NCBI GenBank assembly: GCA_910575275.1
Contig: CAJTEE010000001.1
Coordinates: 434,001-498,000, forward strand
DNA length: 64,000 bases
Reading direction: 5' to 3'
Origin: Lachnospiraceae bacterium
Lineage (GTDB): Bacteria; Bacillota; Clostridia; Lachnospirales; Lachnospiraceae
Numbering within the stretch: position 1 is the first letter of the stretch; each line of letters opens with the position of its first letter. A program made the translations under genes and the position numbers. Below the pieces are notes generated by a model that did no database searches, was not told the DNA's origin, and saw nothing but the letters and a program-made list of their open reading frames with translations. Shown here piece by piece: positions 1 through 9,258 of the stretch.

Positions 1-126
1 CCACCGTTTCACCGCATCCGCAGACGGCGTTCCGTCGCTCTCGTATCCGATCTCAGACCGATCGGCCCGCTGCTTTCCGTTCTCTTTGGCGTCCTCCCGA
101 AGCTCTTTTGTTTCCTGCTCGTTCAT
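1..126 (-). CDS. Hypothetical protein, N-terminal part only (gene runs off the window)
   Basis: An open frame starts with ATG at 126 and reads out of the left edge without a stop, giving 42 residues beginning MNEQETKELREDAKENGKQR. A good ribosome site (AAAGGGGA) lies about 8 nt upstream of the ATG. It follows truA by 14 bp on the same strand, so it is probably the next gene of the mscL-truA operon. The visible part is very hydrophilic, with no signal peptide or membrane segment. I do not recognise the family, and too little is visible to propose a function. Confidence 0.55.
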   Translation of the reverse strand, partial: MNEQETKELREDAKENGKQRADRSEIGYESDGTPSADAVKRW

Positions 127-140
127 ACCACAGTTCCCCT

Positions 141-896
141 TTATTCTTCATCATACTCCACCCCGACAAGAAACAGTCCCTCCGGCGGAACAGCCGGGCC
201 CGCGGCCTCCCGCGAACGGGCCTCCAGGATCTCCTTCATGTCTTCCGGCTTCCGGTTCCCGAGGCCTACCTCCAAAAGCGTCCCTGTGAGGATCCGCACC
301 ATGCGGTACAGAAAGCCGTTTCCCTTATAGAGAAAGGTACACACTGTCCCCTCCCCCGTGATCTCGATCGTATCCAGACGTCTGACCGTGCTCTTTTTCA
401 TTTTCCTGTTTGCGCAGAAGCTTTTAAAATCATGTTCTCCGATCAGGTACGCCGCCGCGGCCCGCATTCTCTCCACATCCGGCTTTTTCCCCAGTCCATA
501 TGCGTATTTTCGGGAAAAAACCGGCTTTTTGTCGGATGTCTCCACATAATATGCATACGTTTTTCGCCGCGCCGAGAGCCGGCTGTGAAACCGTCCAGGC
601 ACCTCCCGGACCGCAAGGATCCGGATGTCTTCCGGAAGATACCGATTCAGATAGTCCATGGCTGCCCTCGGCGTGGCGCAGACCGTTTCGTCGATATGAA
701 AGTTCATCGTCTGCCCCTTCGCGTGGACACCCGCATCCGTCCGGCCTGAACCCGCGATCTCTATGGGCTCCTTGGCCCATTTTTCAAGCACGGCCTCGAT
801 TCTTTCCTGGATCGTGTTCTTTGTATTTCCCTGCTTCTGCCAGCCGTCATAGCGGGTCCCGTCGTATTCAAGCACCGCCATGTGATTTTTCCTCAC
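141..896 (-). CDS. truA: tRNA pseudouridine synthase A
   Basis: TruA converts uridines 38-40 in the anticodon stem-loop of many tRNAs to pseudouridine in the cytosol. The 251-residue product has the usual family length. It carries the N-terminal YDGTRYDGWQ motif (residues 11-20) and the catalytic motif GRTDAGVHA, with Asp54 as the expected catalytic aspartate. The C-terminal RMVRILTGTLLEVG segment is also typical. The start overlaps the mscL stop by 4 bp (ATGA type), so the two are probably translationally coupled. The identification is secure from family motifs. Confidence 0.97.
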   Translation of the reverse strand: MRKNHMAVLEYDGTRYDGWQKQGNTKNTIQERIEAVLEKWAKEPIEIAGSGRTDAGVHAKGQTMNFHIDETVCATPRAAMDYLNRYLPEDIRILAVREVPGRFHSRLSARRKTYAYYVETSDKKPVFSRKYAYGLGKKPDVERMRAAAAYLIGEHDFKSFCANRKMKKSTVRRLDTIEITGEGTVCTFLYKGNGFLYRMVRILTGTLLEVGLGNRKPEDMKEILEARSREAAGPAVPPEGLFLVGVEYDEE

Positions 897-1369
897 TTTG
901 TCTCACCCAAAGACGGTTCCGTGAGTAAAGACGTGCAGTGCGGGCATCTTGTCGCATGAATGTGAATTTTTGTCATGCAGTACGGGCATTCCTTCTCCGT
1001 CGGGGCTGCCGGCGTCTCAGGCGCTTTTTTCCGTTTTTTCAGCACATTCAGCTCACGGACGATGATGAAGATCACAAACGCCATGATCAGGAAATTGATA
1101 AACTCGGTGATAAACAGACCATAGCCAAAGATCGGGGCCTCTGCGGCCTGGGCCGCGGCCAGCGTCTCATAGGTATTCCCATCCAGAGCGATAAACAGAT
1201 TGCCAAAATCCACCTTGCCGACCACCATCCCGACAAGCGGCATCAAAAGATCATTAACCAGTGAATTTACCAGATCCTTGAACGCGCCGCCGATGATAAT
1301 GCCGACCGCCATGTCGATCATGTTGCCCTGGATCGCAAACTCCCGAAATTCCTTCAGTATCTTGTTCAT
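893..1369 (-). CDS. mscL: Large-conductance mechanosensitive channel with C-terminal zinc ribbon
   Basis: MscL is a homopentameric membrane pore that opens under extreme membrane tension and protects against hypo-osmotic shock. The N-terminal amphipathic helix and TM1 (EFAIQGNMIDMAVGIIIGGAF, roughly residues 8-28) and TM2 (GLFITEFINFLIMAFVIFI, about 84-102) are clear. The 158-residue chain is longer than the E. coli protein (136). The extra C-terminus holds a CPYC...CPHC pair spaced like a zinc ribbon, after an Ala/Pro-rich linker. A GAGG ribosome site precedes the ATG. It is the first gene of an apparent mscL-truA-hypothetical operon. What the ribbon does is not shown by the sequence; it may act as a cytosolic cap. 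Confidence 0.95.
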   Translation of the reverse strand: MNKILKEFREFAIQGNMIDMAVGIIIGGAFKDLVNSLVNDLLMPLVGMVVGKVDFGNLFIALDGNTYETLAAAQAAEAPIFGYGLFITEFINFLIMAFVIFIIVRELNVLKKRKKAPETPAAPTEKECPYCMTKIHIHATRCPHCTSLLTEPSLGETK

Positions 1370-1497
1370 ACAGCTTTTCCTCTGCGTTTCTTTTTTTCTT
1401 CAGACTCTTTTTATATTTTACCAACTTTTCCCCAAGATGGGAATACCTGTCACGATTTTTTTTGCCGGTAATACTATAAAATAACATTCTATCCAAA

Positions 1498-2061
1498 ATG
1501 TGGCTGTTTATGTCTGATTTTTTTTCTCTGCTTATTCTGGCGCTGGCACTCAGTGCCGATGCGTTTACCGCCAGTTTCGTATACGGAGCGGACCGGGTGA
1601 AGATTCCGTTCCTCTCTACCCTGATCCTCACGCTCTTATCCACCGGGATCCTCGGCAGCTTCCTGCTCGTTGGACGTCTGATACGCCCTTTTCTTTCGGG
1701 AAGGCTTCCGGCCCTTTTGGCCGCCCTTCTTTTGTCTCTTTTAGGCATCCAGAAGCTCTGCTCCGGTCCCACAAAGGAGATGGCACGGCGCGCCAATGAA
1801 AAGGACCCGGAGATCCTCACGCCAGCAGAGGCTCTCCCTTTGGGCACGGCTCTTTCCATTGACAGTGCAGCCGCAGGAGCCGGCATGGGACTTTCCGAAA
1901 GCTCGGTCCCTCTTTTAATGGGGCTCACTCTCGTCCTTACGTTTCTTGCCGTCAAAGGCGGGAGCCGTCTCGGCCGTTTTACCGCCGACCGGGTTCAGTT
2001 TGACTTTTCAAAGCTCTCCGGCTTTGTTCTGCTTCTTCTTGCCCTTTGGAAACTTATTTAA
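1498..2061 (+). CDS. ytaF: MntP/YtaF-family sporulation membrane protein
   Basis: The 187-residue product is almost entirely membrane segments and starts with the family signature LALALSADAFTASFVYGADR. A second half contains ALSIDSAAAGAGMG, the internal-repeat counterpart, each with the conserved Asp of MntP/YtaF proteins. MntP exports manganese. YtaF is a related Bacillota protein linked to sporulation, and its substrate is not settled. ATG codons lie at 1498 and 1510, and neither has a strong ribosome site, so the start is uncertain by four codons. The 3' end overlaps the convergent P-type ATPase gene by 54 bp. The symbol rests on family resemblance only. Confidence 0.8.
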   Translation: MWLFMSDFFSLLILALALSADAFTASFVYGADRVKIPFLSTLILTLLSTGILGSFLLVGRLIRPFLSGRLPALLAALLLSLLGIQKLCSGPTKEMARRANEKDPEILTPAEALPLGTALSIDSAAAGAGMGLSESSVPLLMGLTLVLTFLAVKGGSRLGRFTADRVQFDFSKLSGFVLLLLALWKLI

Positions 2062-4674
2062 CAGCAAAAGCAGCTCGTGAGCCGCCAAAGGCGCCGCCGC
2101 GAGAAGCAAAAGCTCCCGCCATTCCCCGGCCGACAGCCGTACCGTCTGAAACACCGCTACAAGCGCCGGGATCTCCGTCACCGCAAACTGCAGGAAAAAG
2201 CCTGCGAAAACGGCAAGCAGCATCAGCCTGTTTTCCAGGTGGTTCATGCGGAAGACCGAACGCCCCACGTCCCGCATGCCGATCGCATGGAAAAGCTGCG
2301 AAAGCCCCAGGACCGTGAACGCGTATGTCTGGCAATGCGCAAGGACGCCCGCTTCCCTGAATGCCACTGCCAGATTTCGGGGCGTGACGGGAAGTCCCGC
2401 CGCCGCCAGATTCCCGACCGGAACCCGAAGAAACGCAGTCAGACTGATGATTGCGATCAAAAGCCCGTAAAATATCGTGCAGGAGGCGCCTCCCCGGGAA
2501 AACAGGCTTTCCTCCGGCCTTCTGGGCGGCTCGGCCATCAACGCCTCACCGTCATTTTTGTCGATCCCCAGCGCCAGAGCCGGCAGAGAATCCGTAATTA
2601 AGTTGATCCAGAGAATATGGCTGGCCTTTAACGGAGACGGGAATGCACACACGATCGCCGCAAACATGGTCATAATCTCTCCGAAATTCGAGGACAGCAG
2701 AAAGATCACGGATTTTTTAATATTCTGATAGATCCCCCGCCCCTCCTCGATGGCCTTTTCGATCGTCGCAAAATTGTCGTCTGTCAGAACGATATCCGCC
2801 GCCTGCTTCGCAACGTCCGTCCCGCCCCGCCCCATGGCGATTCCCACGTCGGCCGCCTTAAGGGAAGGGGCATCGTTGACCCCGTCCCCGGTCATGGCTA
2901 CAAGATTCCCTTTTTTCTTCAGGGCGCGCACGATGCGCACCTTGTGGTCAGAGGAGACCCGGGCAAATACGTTTACCGTCTCAATCCGGGCAAGGAGCCC
3001 TTCCTCGGAGAGCTTATCAAGCTCTCCTCCGCTCATGCACTCGGAGGCCCGATCCACAATCCCAAGCCTTTTTGCAATCGCAAAGGCTGTATCCTTATGG
3101 TCCCCGGTGATCATCACCGTCCGGACATGGGCCCGTTTAAAGAGCCGGAGCGCATGCGGTACCTCCGGGCGCGGCGGATCGGTCATGGCTGCAAGTCCCA
3201 AAAAAAGCAGACCGTTTTCGTCGCGGCCGTCCCCGTCCTTTTTCGCGGCCCCCAGGACCCTAAGCGCCTGTGCGGACAGCTCCTCGACCGCCGCCGCAAA
3301 CCGGCGCCTCTGTGCCGCGTCCAGCGGTTTTTCCTGCCCTCTTACAAGGTATCGGTCACAGCGGCTTAAAATCACATCCGGCGCGCCTTTCGTATAGCTC
3401 ACCAGTCTGCTGCCGTCCCGGTGGACCGTCGTCATACATTTCCTCTCCGAATCAAACGGGCGCTCCGCGATACGCGGGAGCCTGGCAAACGCTTCCGGCC
3501 CTCCCGCCTCTTTTTGTACATACTTTAACAGGGCAAGCTCTGTCGGGTCGCCGAAGCCTCCGTTCTTGGAAAGCTTGGCGTCATTGCAGAGAGCAAACGC
3601 GCGCAGAAGCTCTCCGTTCTCATCCTTTTCTCCGCATAGATCCCCCGCACTCTCAAACACCTGTACCGTCATCTGATTCAGTGTGAGCGTCCCGGTCTTA
3701 TCGGAGCAGACCACACTGACCGCCCCAAGCGTTTCCACGGACGGAAGCCTGCGCACGATCGTATGTACCTTTACCATCCGTGACACCGAGAGCGCCAGCA
3801 CAATCGTCACCACGGCGGGAAGCCCCTCCGGCACCGCGGCCACCGCCAGGGAAATGGCCGTGATGAGCATCTCTCCCACATCGCGTTTCTGCCAGACCGC
3901 CACGGCAAAAAGTGCCGCGCACAGCACCACGGCCAAAATGCTCAATACGCTGCCCAGATCGCCGAGCCGTTTCTGTAACGGCGTAGCCTCCTCGGGTGCT
4001 TCGTGGATGAGCTTTGCGATCTTCCCGAGCTCCGTGTCCATTCCGGTGGCTGTCACAAGCCCCTCGCCGCGCCCTGCCGTCACATTCGTAGACATGTAGG
4101 CAAGATTCCGGCAGTCTCCCACCGGCAGCTCTCTTGTGGCCACAAACGCCGCGTCCTTGCTCACCGGGACGGATTCCCCGGTGAGCGCCGATTCCTCGAT
4201 TCTTAAGTTTTCGGAAAAAATCAGGCGGAGATCCGCCGGCACCTGCCGTCCTGCATCCAAAAGGACGATGTCTCCCGGTACCAGCTCTGCCGAATCAATC
4301 TCCTTCACCGCTCCGCTTCGCCGGACCAAAGCCCGCAGCCGGGTCATCTTTTTTAATGCGTCCAGCGCCTTCCTCGCCTTTCCCTCCTGGATCAGCCCGA
4401 CGACTGCGTTCAAAAGCACCACTGCCGCAATGATGCAGGCATCCCCGGTCTCCCCCAGCCAGACAGAAATCACTCCTGCTGCCAACAGCACGTAGATAAG
4501 CGGATCCATAAACTGGCCAAGAAGCCTTAGCATGAGGCTTTTGGGCTTTCTCTCCTCTAGCTCATTGGGTCCGTATGCCAAGAGGCGCTTTCTGGCTTCC
4601 GCCCCCGAAAGCCCTCCGCCGTCCACGGAATTCAAGAGCCGTTTTGCATCCGTAATGGTTCTCTGTTCAAACAA
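2008..4674 (-). CDS. Cation-transporting P-type ATPase, calcium (PMCA/SERCA) type
   Basis: This is an ATP-driven cation pump of the plasma membrane, most like bacterial calcium ATPases of the P2 class. Over 888 residues it has the actuator motif LTGES (about 164-168), the TM4 ion-site motif VPEGLP (281-286), the phosphorylated Asp325 in DKTGTLT, and the hinge motif [10 protein letters not shown]. The cation ATPase N-domain starts with [19 protein letters not shown]. The only suitable start is a TTG at 4674 with a GGAGGGGG ribosome site 6 nt upstream; the next Met is near residue 48. The ribosome site is part of the glyA terminator stem. Calcium is the most likely substrate but is inferred from family resemblance. 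Confidence 0.92.
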   Translation of the reverse strand: MFEQRTITDAKRLLNSVDGGGLSGAEARKRLLAYGPNELEERKPKSLMLRLLGQFMDPLIYVLLAAGVISVWLGETGDACIIAAVVLLNAVVGLIQEGKARKALDALKKMTRLRALVRRSGAVKEIDSAELVPGDIVLLDAGRQVPADLRLIFSENLRIEESALTGESVPVSKDAAFVATRELPVGDCRNLAYMSTNVTAGRGEGLVTATGMDTELGKIAKLIHEAPEEATPLQKRLGDLGSVLSILAVVLCAALFAVAVWQKRDVGEMLITAISLAVAAVPEGLPAVVTIVLALSVSRMVKVHTIVRRLPSVETLGAVSVVCSDKTGTLTLNQMTVQVFESAGDLCGEKDENGELLRAFALCNDAKLSKNGGFGDPTELALLKYVQKEAGGPEAFARLPRIAERPFDSERKCMTTVHRDGSRLVSYTKGAPDVILSRCDRYLVRGQEKPLDAAQRRRFAAAVEELSAQALRVLGAAKKDGDGRDENGLLFLGLAAMTDPPRPEVPHALRLFKRAHVRTVMITGDHKDTAFAIAKRLGIVDRASECMSGGELDKLSEEGLLARIETVNVFARVSSDHKVRIVRALKKKGNLVAMTGDGVNDAPSLKAADVGIAMGRGGTDVAKQAADIVLTDDNFATIEKAIEEGRGIYQNIKKSVIFLLSSNFGEIMTMFAAIVCAFPSPLKASHILWINLITDSLPALALGIDKNDGEALMAEPPRRPEESLFSRGGASCTIFYGLLIAIISLTAFLRVPVGNLAAAGLPVTPRNLAVAFREAGVLAHCQTYAFTVLGLSQLFHAIGMRDVGRSVFRMNHLENRLMLLAVFAGFFLQFAVTEIPALVAVFQTVRLSAGEWRELLLLAAAPLAAHELLLLLNKFPKGKKKQNKAGEL

Positions 4675-4729
4675 AAAAATCCCCCTCCCGCTCTCTTGCC
4701 TTTAGCAAGTCTATGAAAGCGGAAGGGGG
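4673..4729 (-). terminator. Rho-independent terminator after glyA, overlapping the ATPase ribosome site
   Basis: Read on the minus strand, CCCCCTTCCGCT pairs with AGCGGGAGGGGG (one mismatch) and is followed by ATTTTTTT. An inner hairpin, CTTGC-taaag-GCAAG, sits in the loop. The right arm supplies the GGAGGGGG ribosome site of the next gene, and its TTG start falls at the end of the T-tract. Confidence 0.88.
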
Positions 4730-4754
4730 ATTATTCTTATTCCTATTCCCGGTC

Positions 4755-6002
4755 TTATTCGTAGATCGGATATTTCTTACAGATTTCTGTCACGGTCTTG
4801 CGGATCTCATCCGCCTTGTTCTCAAAATCTGTCGCCGCAAGCCAGATACAGCGCGCGACGGCCGACATGTCATCCGGTGTGAGACCGCGTGAGGTCACGG
4901 CAGGCGTCCCGATGCGCACGCCGGAGGTCACAAACGGGCTTCTCGGGTCATTGGGCACCGTATTCTTATTCAGCGTAATATACACCTCGTCGCAGCGATT
5001 TTGCAGCTCCTTTCCGGAAATATCCATCCCGCGCAGGTCAAGAAGCATCAGATGGTTGTCCGTCCCGCCCGTCAGGATCTTAAAGCCCTGTTCCTGCAAG
5101 GCCTTTGCAAGCGCCTTTGCATTCTTCGCCACCTGCTCCTGGTATGTCTTAAACTCCGGCTTTAACGCCTCTCCGAAGCAGACGGCCTTTGCAGCGATCA
5201 CGTGCTCTAAGGGTCCGCCCTGCGTCCCCGGGAAGATCGCTTTATTGAAATTGAACTTCTTGGCCGCCTCCTCGTTTGCAAGGATCAGGCCGCCGCGCGG
5301 CCCCCGTAACGTCTTATGGGTGGTCGTCGTCACCACGTCCGCATACGGGATCGGGCTCGGATGCAGCCCCGCGGCCACAAGCCCCGCGATATGCGCCATA
5401 TCCACCATCAGATACGCGCCGCATTTGTCTGCGATCTCACGGAAGCGTTTGAAGTCGATCACGCGGCAGTAGGCGCTCGCTCCTGCGACGATCAGCTTCG
5501 GTTTTGCCTCCATGGCCTTCTTCTCCAGCTCGTCATAGTCAAGGAAGCCCTCGTCGTCCACCCCATAGGGGACAATATTAAAATACAGGCCGGAGAAGTT
5601 CACAGGGCTCCCGTGCGTCAGATGCCCGCCGTGGTCTAAGTTCATGCCCATAACCGTATCGCCCGGCTTCAGCATGGCGACAAATACGGCCATGTTGGCC
5701 TGTGCGCCCGAATGCGGCTGCACGTTTGCGTAATCGCAGCCAAACAGCTTCTTGGCGCGCTCGATTGCGATCGTCTCCACCACGTCCACATGCTCGCATC
5801 CGCCGTAATAACGCTTTCCCGGATACCCTTCCGCGTACTTATTGGTGAGTACGGTCCCCATCGCCGCCATCACCGCCTCGGACACGATATTCTCGGAAGC
5901 GATCAGCTCCAGATTTCTCCTCTGCCTCGCACATTCGGCCTCGATCGCGGCTCCGACCTCCGGATCGTACTCTGTAATGAATTTCATTCCCTCATTTACC
6001 AT
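4755..6002 (-). CDS. glyA: Serine hydroxymethyltransferase
   Basis: GlyA is a PLP enzyme that converts serine and tetrahydrofolate to glycine and 5,10-methylene-tetrahydrofolate, the main source of one-carbon units. The sequence shows the family N-terminus ([16 protein letters not shown]), the [14 protein letters not shown] segment, and the PLP-lysine motif [15 protein letters not shown] chose the ATG at 6002 because an AAAGGAG ribosome site lies 8 nt upstream. An earlier in-frame ATG at 6020 would place that site inside the coding region. The start overlaps the recJ stop by 11 bp, suggesting coupling. A strong terminator follows the stop. Confidence 0.97.
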   Translation of the reverse strand: MVNEGMKFITEYDPEVGAAIEAECARQRRNLELIASENIVSEAVMAAMGTVLTNKYAEGYPGKRYYGGCEHVDVVETIAIERAKKLFGCDYANVQPHSGAQANMAVFVAMLKPGDTVMGMNLDHGGHLTHGSPVNFSGLYFNIVPYGVDDEGFLDYDELEKKAMEAKPKLIVAGASAYCRVIDFKRFREIADKCGAYLMVDMAHIAGLVAAGLHPSPIPYADVVTTTTHKTLRGPRGGLILANEEAAKKFNFNKAIFPGTQGGPLEHVIAAKAVCFGEALKPEFKTYQEQVAKNAKALAKALQEQGFKILTGGTDNHLMLLDLRGMDISGKELQNRCDEVYITLNKNTVPNDPRSPFVTSGVRIGTPAVTSRGLTPDDMSAVARCIWLAATDFENKADEIRKTVTEICKKYPIYE

Positions 6003-7764
6003 GTGACAGTCTCCTTTCATGCAGCCTATAATGTTTGATTACCACCTGCAGGGTACGGGTTCCGTTGTATTCGTTGATATCCGGATAGTAGACGATGTCG
6101 ATCCCGTCTCTGCCGGCCTGTTCCTCCAAAAAGGCGTCGCCGTCCGTAAACAAAAGCCCCTCCATCGAAAGGCCGCTTCCCGTCACCAGAGTCAGCTTCG
6201 CCAGATTCCGGTTCTTCCCTAGGACGCGCACGTTTCGGATCCACAGATTCTTTTGCGCAAACTGCGGCTTTTCGTTGCCCTGCCCGAAGGGCTCCAGACG
6301 TTTAAACTCCCGGACAAGCCCCTCACTAATATACTCGAGCGGCATCGGAACGTCAATCCATATTTTTGGAATGAAGTCCTCCGCATTCAATTCGGCCTCC
6401 GCATTCAGCCGTCTCCTGAACTCACCAATGTTCCTTTCTTCCATGGAAAGTCCGGCCGCCATCGGATGGCCGCCAAACTTTTGCAGAAGGTCCGCGGTCT
6501 TACAGAGGGCCTGGAACATATGGTACTGCTCAATCGAGCGCCCTGAGCCCTTCACGGATGTCTCGCCCCGGGTCAGCACTAGGGCAGGCTTGTGAAAATG
6601 CTCCCTGAGCCGTCCCGCGATGATGCCGGCTAAGGATTCATGGCAATCCGGCAGAAACACCACGAGTACCTTGTCCTGCACATAACGCTCCGTGACCTGC
6701 CTAGCCGCCTCGTCCTCGCCCTTTTTTGTCATGTCCTTGCGCATGTCGTTTAAGCTCTTAAGCTCCTCTGCAAGCCTGTCCGCCTCGTCCTCATTCTCCG
6801 TGAGCAGAAGCCTAAGCGCCAGCTTGGCCGTCATCAGCCGTCCTCCCGCGTTTAAGCAGGGTCCGATCACGAAGCCGATGTGATAGGCCGTCAGGGCGTT
6901 TGGATCGAGCCCGTTTTTTTCAATGAGCTTTCTGAGGCCGACATTTTTCGTCGCTGCAAGCTGTTTTAATCCGTATTTTACAAGGAGCCGGTTCTCATCC
7001 TGCAGCCGCATTACATCACCGACCGTCGCGATCGCCGCAAATTCCAAAAGTTCCTCCCACTCTCTGAGCGGGACCCCTGCCGCCTCGTAGAGCCGTTTTA
7101 AAAGCTTGTAGACCACGACCGCCCCGCAGATCTCCCGGAACGGATAGCCGTCCCCCTCCCGCTTCGGGTTTACGATGGCGTCTGCCGGCGGCAGACGCTC
7201 TCCTGTCTCCCCGATCGGGACCTCATGATGATCCGTCACGATCACAGTCAGACCGTGTTTTTTGGCTGTCCCGATCTCCGAAGCCGCCGCGATGCCATTG
7301 TCGCAGGTGATAAGCGTGTCGATCCCGTCTGCCGCCGCTGCCAGGATGATCGTCTCGTTGATGCCGTAGCCGTCCCGTATGCGGTCCGGAATCTCATAAT
7401 CAATCCGATCCGGGACGGCGCCGGGGAGCGCCCGGGCCGCCCGTTTAAGCCCCTTTAGCAAAAGGCAGGTCGAGCAGACTCCGTCAATGTCATAATCCCC
7501 AATAATGCGGATTTTTTTCCCTGCCTCCAGTTTTTCTGTCAAAATTGTGACCGCCCGCTCCAGATCTCTTAAAAGAGACGGATCATACAGCTCAGCCGGC
7601 GTCCCGTACAGGTACCGGCGCATGGCCGCCTCCGTCTCTAACCCGCGGTTTCGCATAATCCGGACCGAGACCGGGCTGACTCCAAGCTTTTTTGAGAGTC
7701 CGTCAAAGTCCGCCCGCTTGGTCTGAACCAGCCAGATCTCCTTCTTTTCCTCGTGTATACTCAT
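5992..7764 (-). CDS. recJ: Single-stranded-DNA-specific exonuclease RecJ
   Basis: RecJ degrades single-stranded DNA 5' to 3' in recombination, mismatch and base-excision repair, using Mn/Mg bound by DHH-superfamily motifs. Visible motifs are GDYDIDG (residues 89-95), TDHH (177-180) and the DHHA1-domain [10 protein letters not shown]. At 590 residues it is of normal length for a Firmicutes RecJ. A GGGAGG ribosome site precedes the ATG. It lies 19 bp after the YgjP-like metallopeptidase gene and overlaps glyA, so it belongs to a run of closely packed minus-strand genes. Confidence 0.96.
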   Translation of the reverse strand: MSIHEEKKEIWLVQTKRADFDGLSKKLGVSPVSVRIMRNRGLETEAAMRRYLYGTPAELYDPSLLRDLERAVTILTEKLEAGKKIRIIGDYDIDGVCSTCLLLKGLKRAARALPGAVPDRIDYEIPDRIRDGYGINETIILAAAADGIDTLITCDNGIAAASEIGTAKKHGLTVIVTDHHEVPIGETGERLPPADAIVNPKREGDGYPFREICGAVVVYKLLKRLYEAAGVPLREWEELLEFAAIATVGDVMRLQDENRLLVKYGLKQLAATKNVGLRKLIEKNGLDPNALTAYHIGFVIGPCLNAGGRLMTAKLALRLLLTENEDEADRLAEELKSLNDMRKDMTKKGEDEAARQVTERYVQDKVLVVFLPDCHESLAGIIAGRLREHFHKPALVLTRGETSVKGSGRSIEQYHMFQALCKTADLLQKFGGHPMAAGLSMEERNIGEFRRRLNAEAELNAEDFIPKIWIDVPMPLEYISEGLVREFKRLEPFGQGNEKPQFAQKNLWIRNVRVLGKNRNLAKLTLVTGSGLSMEGLLFTDGDAFLEEQAGRDGIDIVYYPDINEYNGTRTLQVVIKHYRLHERRLSHGK

Positions 7765-7783
7765 CCTCTCCTCCCGCGCAGGA

Positions 7784-8335
7784 CTAAAACGCCGCGCCGT
7801 TTTTCTTAAGCCACGCCCGCCGTTCTCTGTAATCGGGCAATTCCCGTTCTACTAACCGCCAGAAGGCCGGGCTGTGATTCATCTCGATCCGGTGCGCCAG
7901 CTCGTGTACCACCAGATAATCCTGAATCTCCTCCGGCATCAGAATCAGCTTCCAGTTAAAATTCAGATTCCCCCTGGCACTGCAGCTTCCCCAGCGTGTC
8001 TTCTGTTCGCGGATGGTGATTCTTCCGTAGCTGACGCCCATGCCGCGCGCAAACCGCAGGCATTTTTCCTCTAAGATCCGCCGGGCCTGCGCCCTGCCGT
8101 TTTCTTTTTCCTGATCCGTGTACACGGGACGCAGGAATTTTGTACGCTCGTATTCCCTGAGTCTTGCTAAAAGCCAGTCCCGATGGCGTTCCACAAACCG
8201 GTCCGCTTCCTCCGCCGCCACACCATAAGGCGCGCGGACGACAATTGCCCCATTCTCCGCAACCCTTAGGGAAAGGGAACGCCGTTTGGCACGCACAAGC
8301 TCATATGTAAAGATGTCCGTTTTCCTCTGCTGCAT
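7784..8335 (-). CDS. YgjP-like (SprT-type) zinc metallopeptidase, DUF45 family
   Basis: The 183-residue protein carries the zinc-binding motif VVHELAHRIEMNHSPAFW (HExxH-like HELAH plus a third His) near its C-terminus. It also has the family block REQKTRWGSCSARGNLNFNW. Proteins of this family are predicted metal-dependent hydrolases, and their physiological substrates are largely unknown. The gene overlaps the barstar gene end by 35 bp and precedes recJ by 19 bp, so it is probably cotranscribed with them. No signal peptide is visible, so it should act in the cytosol. Confidence 0.9.
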   Translation of the reverse strand: MQQRKTDIFTYELVRAKRRSLSLRVAENGAIVVRAPYGVAAEEADRFVERHRDWLLARLREYERTKFLRPVYTDQEKENGRAQARRILEEKCLRFARGMGVSYGRITIREQKTRWGSCSARGNLNFNWKLILMPEEIQDYLVVHELAHRIEMNHSPAFWRLVERELPDYRERRAWLKKNGAAF

Positions 8336-8606
8336 CTTCGATTACCCTTCGCACCTGTTTCAAATACCGGTCAAGCTCCTCATGAACCGGCCGGGTGTCC
8401 CACACCGCCTCGCAGCAGGTCTCTGCATCTTCCTCTGCGAATTCGATTTGCGTATCCTCCATGACTGTGGTAAGCACGTCATAGAGCGCATCCAGATTGT
8501 TTCCATAAAAATCCGGCAGTCCGAAGCTCTCCTTTAAATAGGAAAAAAGCTCCCCCCGGTCGGAAATGTCCGTAAAATCCAGCGTGATCGTCTTCATCCT
8601 TCTCAC
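8301..8606 (-). CDS. Barstar-family ribonuclease inhibitor
   Basis: Barstar binds and blocks the active site of barnase-type ribonucleases in the cytosol. The 101-residue chain matches the family in length and carries the core LPDFYGNNLDALYDVL. In it Asp39 and Asp43 correspond to barstar Asp35 and Asp39, the residues that enter the barnase active site. The longest frame opens with GTG at 8606, which overlaps the stop of the barnase gene by 4 bp; ATG at 8597 is an alternative start. The tight coupling to a barnase gene makes it the cognate immunity protein. Confidence 0.92.
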   Translation of the reverse strand: MRRMKTITLDFTDISDRGELFSYLKESFGLPDFYGNNLDALYDVLTTVMEDTQIEFAEEDAETCCEAVWDTRPVHEELDRYLKQVRRVIEDAAEENGHLYI

Positions 8607-9247
8607 TCCGTCGGGTATAGCTGTTCAAAGGTCTCGTAGTGATCCTCCGTATAGAAGATCAGTCCGTCGTTCGAATAGACAAGCCTTTTTGCGTTCCGAT
8701 TTCCGCTCTCATATTCAATGTCACATTCGTAATACGTTCTTCCGTCTTTTTTCGGCAGCTTTTCCTCGTAGTTCCCGAAGCGGCTCCCGCCGATGCTCTT
8801 TCCCGGGGCGACCGTGGAGAGCTCGCCTGCCTCCCCCTGTTTTTGCTTCCAGCCAAGCGCCTCCGCTTCCTTTTTTGTGATAAAATTCGAGGGAAGTCTG
8901 CCGTAGAGATGCAGATACAAGGCCACTTCATCCCGGGTTATGTAAACACCGTCCTCCGTGACGGTGAGCTTCCCGGTCTCGGATCCGGCTGATGAGGCCG
9001 CCTCGGTCTGCCCCTCGTCCGCTTCCGTTTCCTCCTGCGTGGCAGCCGTCTCTGTTTCTTTCTTTGCGGTGTCTGCCTCTGTCTCAGCCTGAACGCCCGC
9101 CGTCTGCGTAAATATCACAGGCGCAAACGTCCCTGCATCTTCCTTCGCGCCCGCGCAGCCAAACAGCATACACACCATAAGCAGTATCACCAGACCTGCG
9201 GCTGGCAGCCGAAGACGCTTTCCAAATTTTCTCCGTCTGTGTTCCAT
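8603..9247 (-). CDS. Lipoprotein-anchored barnase-family ribonuclease
   Basis: The C-terminal half (about 98-214) follows barnase closely: LPSNFITKKEAEALGW, VAPGKSIGG, and GNRNAKRLVYS. The catalytic residues are present: Glu174 (barnase Glu73), Arg188 (Arg87), His203 (His102) and Lys125 (Lys27), so it should cleave RNA. The N-terminus is a basic, hydrophobic signal peptide ending in a lipobox (LFGC, Cys31). A roughly 60-residue Glu/Thr/Ala-rich linker follows. The enzyme is therefore probably a lipid-anchored surface RNase rather than freely secreted. AGGAG precedes the ATG. It lies between a deacylase gene (11 bp) and its barstar (4-bp overlap). Confidence 0.93.
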   Translation of the reverse strand: MEHRRRKFGKRLRLPAAGLVILLMVCMLFGCAGAKEDAGTFAPVIFTQTAGVQAETEADTAKKETETAATQEETEADEGQTEAASSAGSETGKLTVTEDGVYITRDEVALYLHLYGRLPSNFITKKEAEALGWKQKQGEAGELSTVAPGKSIGGSRFGNYEEKLPKKDGRTYYECDIEYESGNRNAKRLVYSNDGLIFYTEDHYETFEQLYPTE

Positions 9248-9258
9248 TCTCGCTCCTT

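Noticed and set aside
5992-6020. glyA start at the earlier in-frame ATG (6020)
   Set aside because: The AAAGGAG ribosome site would lie inside the coding region; ATG 6002 is 8 nt from that site and fits the family start.
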